Assembly (NCBI GenBank): GCA_964346375.1
Contig: CAYFUL010000026.1
Coordinates: 1-20,319, forward strand
Direction of reading: 5' to 3'
From: CAYFUL01 sp964346375
GTDB lineage: Bacteria > Bacillota > Clostridia > Tissierellales > Peptoniphilaceae
DNA length: 20,319 bases
A program made the translations under genes and the position numbers. How positions within the stretch are numbered: position 1 is the first letter of the stretch; every line of letters begins with the position of its first letter. Under the pieces are notes generated by a model. It was given only the letters and a program-made list of their open reading frames with translations. It made no database searches and was not told the DNA's origin. Below, in pieces: positions 14,421-20,319 of this stretch.

Positions 14421-16873
14421 TGGGAGTTTTTGGAAGATTTACTGAAAGTAGCCAAAAAGCCATTCTAATAGCTCAGAATGAGGCGAGGGAACAACGCCAC
14501 GCATATATAGGATCAGAGCATTTACTTCTTGGAATAATCAAGGAGGGTTCTGGAGGAGGCGCTGCAATACTAAATCAAATGGGAATTAGCTTTGAAAGAG
14601 CTAAGGCAACAACTCTTGATATAGTTGCGCCGGGAAATAACGAAAATATTGTAAATTTAACATATACACCAAGGACAAAGAGGATTTTTGAACTTGCCTT
14701 TGATTCATCAAGGGAGTTAAATCACTCCTATGTAGGAACAGAACACCTACTACTTGGAATTTTAAAGGAGGGCCAAGGAGTTGCCATTCTCGTATTAAAG
14801 AGATTAGGAGTGGACTTTATAAAGTTAGAGCAAGTCATACTAAACTCCATTGGATATAAAAAACAACCTACCCAACAGAATGCTAAGGGAGATAAGGGAG
14901 CAAAGGCACTTGAAAAATATACTATCAACCTAAACCAAAGGGCAAAGGATGGAAAAATCGACCCAGTAATTGGTAGGGAGAGGGAAATTGAAAGAATAGT
15001 ACAAGTTCTATCAAGAAGGACTAAAAATAATCCTGTACTAATAGGAGAACCGGGAGTTGGTAAAACTGCCATAGCAGAGGGACTTGCCCAAAGGATTGTA
15101 GAGGGAAAAGTTCCAGATATTATTTTAAACAAGGAAATAAGAACCCTTGATGTAAGTGGAATGATAGCTGGGGCAAAGTACAGAGGAGACTTTGAGGACA
15201 GAATAAAAACTGTAATTGAGGAAGTCCAAGCAGATGGAGATATAATATTATTTATAGACGAAATCCACGTACTAATAGGAGCAGGAGCTGCAGAAGGTGC
15301 AATGGATGCCTCAAATATTTTAAAGCCACTACTAACTAGGGGAGAGCTTCAAGTAATTGGTGCAACAACTATTGAGGAATATAGAATGCATATAGAAAAT
15401 GACTCTGCCTTTGAAAGACGACTTATGCCAATTATGGTAGATGAGCCTACTGTAGATGAGAGTATTGAAATTATTCGTGGTCTAATTAGCAAGTATGAGG
15501 AACACCATGGAGTAAGTATAGATGACGAGGCAATAGTAGCCGCCGTTGAACTCTCTGATAGATATATTACAGATAGATTTTTACCAGATAAGGCAATAGA
15601 TTTAATAGATGAAGCTGCATCTAAAATTAGAATTGCAAACTACAAGGACAAAAATCCTCTAAAGGAACTTAAAAAGGAACTAGAGGAAATTGAAAGACAG
15701 AAGAGTAACGCCGTACTAGACCAGGATTTTGAAAAGGCAGCATTTTATAGAGATGAGCAAAGGCGAGTACAACAGGAGATAGAAAAATACTCTGATTTAG
15801 AAAATTCTAAATCAACTCCAAGGGTAACTAGCGAGGAAATTGCAGAGATAGTATCCGATTGGTCTACTGTACCTGTAACTCAAATGACTACAGAGGAAAC
15901 TGAACAGCTTATCCATTTAGAGGAGAATTTAAATAGGAGAGTAATAGGTCAGGCACAGGCAGTTAAAAGCCTTTCTAAGGCCGTTAAAAGGGCGAGAGTG
16001 GGCTTAAAAGATAAGAATAAACCAATAGGGTCATTTATATTTGTAGGGCCTACAGGAGTGGGTAAAACATACTTGGCAAAGGAACTGGCAAGTAATCTAT
16101 TTGGGGACGAAGATCAAATGATTAGAAGTGATATGAGTGAGTATATGGAAAAACACACAGTATCAAGGCTAGTTGGTTCACCTCCAGGATATGTAGGATA
16201 TGACGAAGGTGGACAGTTAACAGAGGCAGTTAGTTCAAAGCCATACTCTGTAATACTATTTGACGAAATGGAAAAGGCACACCCAGATGAATTTAATATA
16301 CTACTTCAAATACTAGACGACGGTAGATTAACAGATGCACAGGGAAGAACTGTGGACTTTAAAAACACAGTAATAATTATGACCTCAAATGTTGGTGCAA
16401 ATAGACTAAAGAAAAAAACTGTACTTGGATTTGGCACAAAGGATCAGTCTGAGGAAGAGTATGACAATATGAAAAAACTAATAGATGAGGAATTAAAAAA
16501 TACCTTTAGACCAGAGTTTTTAAATAGACTAGATGAAGTAGTAGTATTTAGAGAACTTGATGAGAAGGAATTAATAAATATTCTGGATATTCAACTTCTA
16601 GAATTGGATAAGAGACTTTCAGAACTGGAAATTTCAGCAGTGTATACAGATGAGTTAAAGAAACATCTATTGGAAGTAGGTTACAATAAGGCATTTGGGG
16701 CAAGGCCACTACAAAGGGCAATAAGAACTGTGGTAGAGGATTTAATTGCAGACGAGTACCTACTTGGAAATATAAAGAGTGGTAGCGCAATAGTAATAGA
16801 CTTTGAGGATAATAATGTAAAAATTACAGAGGCAAAGTATGAAGAAGCAAAAGAAAGAGTACAAATGCAGTAA
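14420..16873 (+). CDS. clpC: ClpC, AAA+ unfoldase of the ClpCP protease
   Basis: This 817-residue Hsp100 ATPase unfolds proteins and feeds them to ClpP. The domains run in order. A double Clp-N repeat (about 1-145) keeps T8, E33, T83 and E108, the positions matching B. subtilis residues T7, E32, T81 and E106 that bind phosphoarginine. AAA module 1 has Walker A GEPGVGKT (209-216) and Walker B ILFIDE. The middle domain contains a UVR-like stretch DFEKAAFYRDEQRR (436-449), where adaptors dock. AAA module 2 has GPTGVGKT (543-550). The LGF motif (in VLGFG) contacts ClpP. No clpP is in the window. The ATG overlaps the mcsB stop by one base and follows AAGGAGGAA. Confidence 0.97.
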   Translation: MGVFGRFTESSQKAILIAQNEAREQRHAYIGSEHLLLGIIKEGSGGGAAILNQMGISFERAKATTLDIVAPGNNENIVNLTYTPRTKRIFELAFDSSRELNHSYVGTEHLLLGILKEGQGVAILVLKRLGVDFIKLEQVILNSIGYKKQPTQQNAKGDKGAKALEKYTINLNQRAKDGKIDPVIGREREIERIVQVLSRRTKNNPVLIGEPGVGKTAIAEGLAQRIVEGKVPDIILNKEIRTLDVSGMIAGAKYRGDFEDRIKTVIEEVQADGDIILFIDEIHVLIGAGAAEGAMDASNILKPLLTRGELQVIGATTIEEYRMHIENDSAFERRLMPIMVDEPTVDESIEIIRGLISKYEEHHGVSIDDEAIVAAVELSDRYITDRFLPDKAIDLIDEAASKIRIANYKDKNPLKELKKELEEIERQKSNAVLDQDFEKAAFYRDEQRRVQQEIEKYSDLENSKSTPRVTSEEIAEIVSDWSTVPVTQMTTEETEQLIHLEENLNRRVIGQAQAVKSLSKAVKRARVGLKDKNKPIGSFIFVGPTGVGKTYLAKELASNLFGDEDQMIRSDMSEYMEKHTVSRLVGSPPGYVGYDEGGQLTEAVSSKPYSVILFDEMEKAHPDEFNILLQILDDGRLTDAQGRTVDFKNTVIIMTSNVGANRLKKKTVLGFGTKDQSEEEYDNMKKLIDEELKNTFRPEFLNRLDEVVVFRELDEKELINILDIQLLELDKRLSELEISAVYTDELKKHLLEVGYNKAFGARPLQRAIRTVVEDLIADEYLLGNIKSGSAIVIDFEDNNVKITEAKYEEAKERVQMQ

Positions 16874-18194
16874 TTGCGGATATATTGCTCCCGTTTACTA
16901 TGGAAGATGTCCAGAGTGTAGGAGTTTTAATACAATTGAGGAAGTGGCAAGTGTTACTTCCTCTTCTGCTGTAAAAAATAAAATTGCACAAGCGGAGAAA
17001 TTAGACCAAGTTGATTTTTCAAAGGAGGAGAGAATTTCCTCTGGTATTGAAGAATTTGATAGGGTAATGGGATTTGGAATAGTTAGAGATGGAGTAAGTA
17101 TAGTTACGGCAAAACCGGGAGCTGGTAAGAGTACACTACTACTCCAAGTTGCCCATGCCCTTTCAAAAAAGGGTCTTAAAATTCTCTACGCATCCGGAGA
17201 GGAATCCCTATCTCAAATTAAATCTAGATCCCTTAGAATTGGCAAGGACAGTGGAGAAAATATATGGCTCTACTCCCACAATATTGTAGAGGATATAGTA
17301 GATGAGGGAAGGCGAATTGACGCAGATATAGTAATTGTAGATTCAATACAGACTATAAAAAGTAGAGAGCTTACATCAAGACCAGGAACTCCAACTCAAA
17401 CTATGGAATGTGCATCAATACTTACAGAGTTTGGAAAAAATCCTGAGAGAAAACGAGCAGTATTTATGGTGGGGCAGATGACTAAGGAAGATGAACTAGC
17501 AGGAGTAAGAGCGCTTGAGCACTTAGTTGATACTGTACTGTTAATTGAAACAGAGGACAATGAAGAACTTAGAATACTTGTGTCCACAAAAAATAGATAT
17601 GGTTCCACAGGAGAGACGGGATTTTTTTTAATGACAGAGGAAGGGCTAATGTCCTTAGATAATCCAAGTATGTACTTTATGACAAAGAGGAGTAAAGAGG
17701 AATACGTACCGGGGTCTGCAATAACAGTAACCCTTGAGGGAACTAGGCCTGTTCTACTTGAGGTAGAGGCACTTGCAAGTAAGTCCTTTTTGCCATATCC
17801 ATCAAGGATTGCAGATTGTATAAAGCGTGAGAGATTAAACACCCTTATCTCCATATTGGAGGAGAGGGGCGGAATAAAACTATACGACAGAAATATGGTA
17901 GTAAAAACCATGGGGGATATGAAATTAAAAGAGCCTTCATCAAATTTAGCCGTACTAGTTTCCATGGCATCAAGTACATTAAATAAACCAGTAGATGGTG
18001 AATATGTATTTATTGGAGATGTGGGACTTACGGGAGAGTTAAAACAAGTCCCCTCAATTGAAAAGCGTTTAAAAGAAGCACACCGTATGGGATTTAAAAA
18101 GGCATTTATCCCACTATCATCCCAAGTAAAGGACGTTGGGATAGAGGTGGAAAAGGTAAGGACTCTTTCAGAATTGTTAAACAGATTATTTTAA
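16839..18194 (+). CDS. radA: DNA repair protein RadA
   Basis: This 451-residue RecA-like ATPase helps process recombination intermediates, including branch migration. An N-terminal C4 zinc finger (C10, C13, C24, C27: CSNC and CPEC) is followed by the ATPase core. The core has Walker A AKPGAGKST (91-99), the YASGEES segment, and a KNRYG motif (251-255) in place of the usual KNRFG. The C-terminal Lon-like domain (about 300-451) includes GDVGLTGELKQVPSIEKRL. The family's usual GDPGIGKST is changed to AKPGAGKST, a mild variant that keeps the Lys and Ser/Thr. The start lies 35 bases inside the end of clpC, so it is co-transcribed and probably translationally coupled. A terminator follows. Confidence 0.95.
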   Translation: MKKQKKEYKCSNCGYIAPVYYGRCPECRSFNTIEEVASVTSSSAVKNKIAQAEKLDQVDFSKEERISSGIEEFDRVMGFGIVRDGVSIVTAKPGAGKSTLLLQVAHALSKKGLKILYASGEESLSQIKSRSLRIGKDSGENIWLYSHNIVEDIVDEGRRIDADIVIVDSIQTIKSRELTSRPGTPTQTMECASILTEFGKNPERKRAVFMVGQMTKEDELAGVRALEHLVDTVLLIETEDNEELRILVSTKNRYGSTGETGFFLMTEEGLMSLDNPSMYFMTKRSKEEYVPGSAITVTLEGTRPVLLEVEALASKSFLPYPSRIADCIKRERLNTLISILEERGGIKLYDRNMVVKTMGDMKLKEPSSNLAVLVSMASSTLNKPVDGEYVFIGDVGLTGELKQVPSIEKRLKEAHRMGFKKAFIPLSSQVKDVGIEVEKVRTLSELLNRLF

Positions 18195-18200
18195 ATATAA

Positions 18201-18234
18201 AAAAATAGGACTGGCAAATGCTAGTCCTTATTTT
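18201..18234. terminator. Bidirectional terminator between radA and the metal permease gene
   Basis: AGGACTGGC (18207-18215) pairs with GCTAGTCCT (18220-18228), with one G-T wobble, around an AAAT loop. It is flanked by an A run on the left and TTATTTT on the right. It lies between convergent genes, and the minus-strand stop codon sits in its right edge. Confidence 0.83.
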
Positions 18235-19027
18235 AATTCTTCTTTCCAAAAAGCAGTATTGTTATTAAAGTAATAACTCCAATTAAAACAATAGTACCAC
18301 CTGGCTTTAACCCCAAGTAAAATGATACAACAAGTCCAAATTCTGTAAAAAATATTCCAAATATACTGGAGAGTATTGTTGTGCGGAAATAGCTTTTGGA
18401 AGTTCTAATTGCACATGCAACGGGAATTACCATTAGTGAAGAGATAATTAGTACCCCAACAGTTCTTGAGGCAATGGAAATTGTAATAGACACTAAAATC
18501 ATAAAAAGGGTATTTACAAAATCCACATTCACTCCCGATAATCTTGCCCCAACTTCGTCAAAGCATATATACATAAGATCCCTATAGAGTATTAAAAATA
18601 CAATAAATACCACTGCAGAAATGGCAAGGGTAAGGTAAAATTCCTCAAGGGAAATAGAAACTATACTTCCAAATAAAAAGGTTTCAAAATTTACACTTTC
18701 CCTTATAAATCCAGATAGAAGTGATGCAAGACCAACTCCCGTTGACATAACTATGGAAGTTGCAATTTCTCCATAGCCGGGGAATTTTTTTCGAATAAAT
18801 TCTAAAGTAAGTCCTGCAATTACACAGGCAAACATTGCTCCAATCATGGGGAGAGTTCCTGCAAGTAGTCCAATCATTACGCCGGCAAGGGATACGTGGG
18901 AGAGGGCATCTCCAATTACAGACATCCTCTTATTTACAATTACCACTCCCATAAGTGGAATAATACATGAAAGGACAAGGCCTACAATTAAGGCTCTAAT
19001 CATAAATCCGTAGGAGAATATACTCAA
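18233..19027 (-). CDS. Metal ABC importer permease (ZnuB/AdcB/MtsC, ABC-3 family)
   Basis: This 264-residue integral membrane protein has about eight hydrophobic segments. It shows the family's conserved cytoplasmic coupling region GDALSHVSLAGV (about residues 39-50) and the glycine/serine-rich SRTVGVLIISSLMVIPVACA near the C-terminus. It forms the membrane channel of a zinc or manganese importer. The start overlaps the ATPase gene stop by four bases, so the two are coupled. Zinc is favoured because the partner binding protein has a His-rich loop, but family alone cannot separate zinc from manganese or iron. Confidence 0.92.
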   Translation of the reverse strand: MSIFSYGFMIRALIVGLVLSCIIPLMGVVIVNKRMSVIGDALSHVSLAGVMIGLLAGTLPMIGAMFACVIAGLTLEFIRKKFPGYGEIATSIVMSTGVGLASLLSGFIRESVNFETFLFGSIVSISLEEFYLTLAISAVVFIVFLILYRDLMYICFDEVGARLSGVNVDFVNTLFMILVSITISIASRTVGVLIISSLMVIPVACAIRTSKSYFRTTILSSIFGIFFTEFGLVVSFYLGLKPGGTIVLIGVITLITILLFGKKN

Positions 19028-19674
19028 TTTGCAAGCCTCCCATCTTCTAAAATAATACTTCTCGTAGCGTACTCCTCTATAAATTTTTTCTCATGGGTAA
19101 TTACAAAAATTGTAATACCATGAAATTTATTAAGGTGGTGGAGAAGATTTCCAAGGGTCTCTTTCATAACTACGTCTATTCCATTTGTAGGTTCATCTAA
19201 AATTAGTACATCAATACTTCCAAGAATTGCCTTTGCAATAAGAACCCTTTGCTTCTGTCCCCCAGAGAGGTTTCCAAATAACTCCTCTTTAAATTCCTTC
19301 ATACCTACAATATCAAGTACCTCTAGTATCCTACCAATATGGGTCTCATCTAATTTTTTTAGTCTGCTAATTTCTGGATATAGGCTTAGACTTACCACTT
19401 CAAAAACTGTAATGGGAAAGCTCATTAAATCAGCAGGCATAATCTGTGGAACGTATCCAATATGCCCTGGCATTAAACTAGGGGAGAAAATTAACTCTCC
19501 CCTATTTAATTTAAGTTGTGATAGAAGAATTTTAACAAGGGTAGATTTTCCAGATCCATTTTCACCGTAGAGGGCGATAAAATCTCCAGGGTAGATCTCT
19601 AAATTTATTCCCTTTAGTACCTCGTTTTTCCCGTAGGAAAAGTACGCGTCTTTAAGTTTAATTATTGGCGCCAT
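19024..19674 (-). CDS. Metal ABC importer ATPase (ZnuC/AdcC-like)
   Basis: This 216-residue ABC ATPase powers the importer. Walker A GENGSGKST (37-45), Q-loop YVPQ (74-77), signature LSGGQKQR (136-143), Walker B VLILDEP (156-162) and switch His in THE (193-195) are all intact. The length is normal for the family. It sits between the binding protein and permease genes, overlapping the former by 17 bases and the latter by four. Confidence 0.94.
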   Translation of the reverse strand: MAPIIKLKDAYFSYGKNEVLKGINLEIYPGDFIALYGENGSGKSTLVKILLSQLKLNRGELIFSPSLMPGHIGYVPQIMPADLMSFPITVFEVVSLSLYPEISRLKKLDETHIGRILEVLDIVGMKEFKEELFGNLSGGQKQRVLIAKAILGSIDVLILDEPTNGIDVVMKETLGNLLHHLNKFHGITIFVITHEKKFIEEYATRSIILEDGRLAN

Positions 19675-20319
19675 CTTTTAATGCCTTTAAATTATTTCTC
19701 ATAATGGAGAAGTAGTCGTCGGAGTTTTTCTTTTCGTTAGGGCTTAAACTTTCAAGAGGACTTAAATAGATTACAGTTGCACCAGTTTTTTCTGCAATAA
19801 CATCTGCAACTCTAGTGTTTAACTTTTCCTCGGTGTAGATGCTTTTTATTCCATTTTCATTAATTAACTCTACAATTTCTGCCATGGTCTTTGGATCAGG
19901 TTCAGTAGTGGAGTTAATTCCCTCTATTCCAATTTGTTTTAAATTATAATCTCTGCATAAATATCCATAGGCTTCGTGGCTAACTACTATTGTCATTCCA
20001 GAAATGCCTGCTTCTCTATATTCCTTATCTAATTTTTCCAATTCATCTATATATTTTTTATAGTTTTCCTCGTAGTACTCCTTATTTGCAGCATCAGTTG
20101 CTACAAAACTATCAAGGATATTTTTAAGCATTACTTTTGCATTTGCAGGGGATAGCCATGCGTGTGGGTCATATATTCCATGGTCATGGTCGTGTTCATG
20201 TTCATCTTCATCTTTATGGTGGTGATGAGTACTTAGTAGGGGATCTATTCCCTCTGTTGCAAGCGCAACTACTGGACTATTGTCTAATGATGATAGAACT
20301 TTTTCTACCCACGACTCCA
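19658..20319 (-). CDS. Metal-binding protein of the ABC importer (ZnuA/AdcA-like), 5' end beyond the window
   Basis: The reading frame stays open past an internal Met at 20131 to the window edge, so only the last ~220 residues are seen. The visible part starts at ESWVEKVLSSL and shows the family's DPHAWLSP motif (20147-20170 region). Before it comes a charged loop rich in His, Asp and Glu (about 20180-20227). Such a loop lies next to the metal site in zinc-specific ZnuA and AdcA proteins and favours zinc over manganese. Later come the MTIVVSHEAYGYL segment with the metal-ligand His and a VIYLSPLESLSP stretch. The signal peptide and first ligand lie outside the window. Confidence 0.92.
   Translation of the reverse strand, partial: ESWVEKVLSSLDNSPVVALATEGIDPLLSTHHHHKDEDEHEHDHDHGIYDPHAWLSPANAKVMLKNILDSFVATDAANKEYYEENYKKYIDELEKLDKEYREAGISGMTIVVSHEAYGYLCRDYNLKQIGIEGINSTTEPDPKTMAEIVELINENGIKSIYTEEKLNTRVADVIAEKTGATVIYLSPLESLSPNEKKNSDDYFSIMRNNLKALKDGANN

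Noticed and set aside
19658..20131. A complete short gene starting at 20131
   Set aside because: The frame is open upstream to the window edge and encodes ZnuA-type motifs there, so the Met at 20131 is internal.

Overview
The window looks like the chromosome of a low-GC, AT-rich, anaerobic Gram-positive bacterium. The pointers are strong AGGAGG-type ribosome binding sites, heavy use of ATA, AGA and AGG codons, a ctsR-mcsA-mcsB-clpC-radA heat-shock operon, an S-layer-homology (SLH) surface protein, an EFR1-type flavodoxin/ferredoxin protein and a TRAP transporter. The SLH repeat layout and overall style resemble Tissierellia/Peptoniphilaceae, but that assignment is inference.

Layout. (1) 77-3774, plus strand: a ketopantoate-reductase-family dehydrogenase followed by a complete three-part TRAP transporter (dctP, dctQ, dctM), probably one operon for a carboxylate or 2-oxo acid. 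(2) 3832-5367: a secreted SLH surface protein, ending in a terminator at 5371. (3) 5463-5953: a RelB/RelE-type toxin-antitoxin pair with a palindrome in its promoter region, ending in a bidirectional terminator shared with the convergent EFR1 gene (6008-6817, minus). (4) 7010-9077: an EF-G-like translational GTPase gene cut by a 10-N assembly gap; its frames rejoin if the true gap is a multiple of three, most simply 12 bases. (5) 9138-9410, minus: a small GNAT acetyltransferase. (6) 9503-12308: three translationally coupled genes for a leaderless solute-binding-protein-like protein with an N-terminal DUF1858-like domain, a HypB/UreG-like GTPase rich in Cys motifs, and an ABC ATPase with its own N-terminal helical domain. 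No permease is present. This is the most unusual cassette here, and I read it as a possible cytoplasmic metal- or cofactor-handling machine. (7) 12376-18194: a near-perfect sigma-A promoter overlapped by a CtsR box, then ctsR, mcsA, mcsB, clpC and radA, all tightly packed or overlapping. (8) 18233-20319, minus: a zinc/manganese-type ABC importer (permease, ATPase, and a binding protein cut by the window edge that carries a His/Asp/Glu-rich loop).

How they work together. The ctsR operon is the class III heat-shock module: CtsR represses, McsA and McsB modulate, and ClpC unfolds substrates for ClpP. McsB here appears to have lost every catalytic residue I can align to the known arginine kinases, yet it keeps the phosphoarginine-binding RDxxRA motif. 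ClpC keeps its phosphoarginine receptor residues. McsB may therefore be a pseudokinase adaptor, or the phosphoarginine may come from another enzyme. The two best leads are the McsB pseudokinase and the cytoplasmic SBP-GTPase-ATPase cassette.
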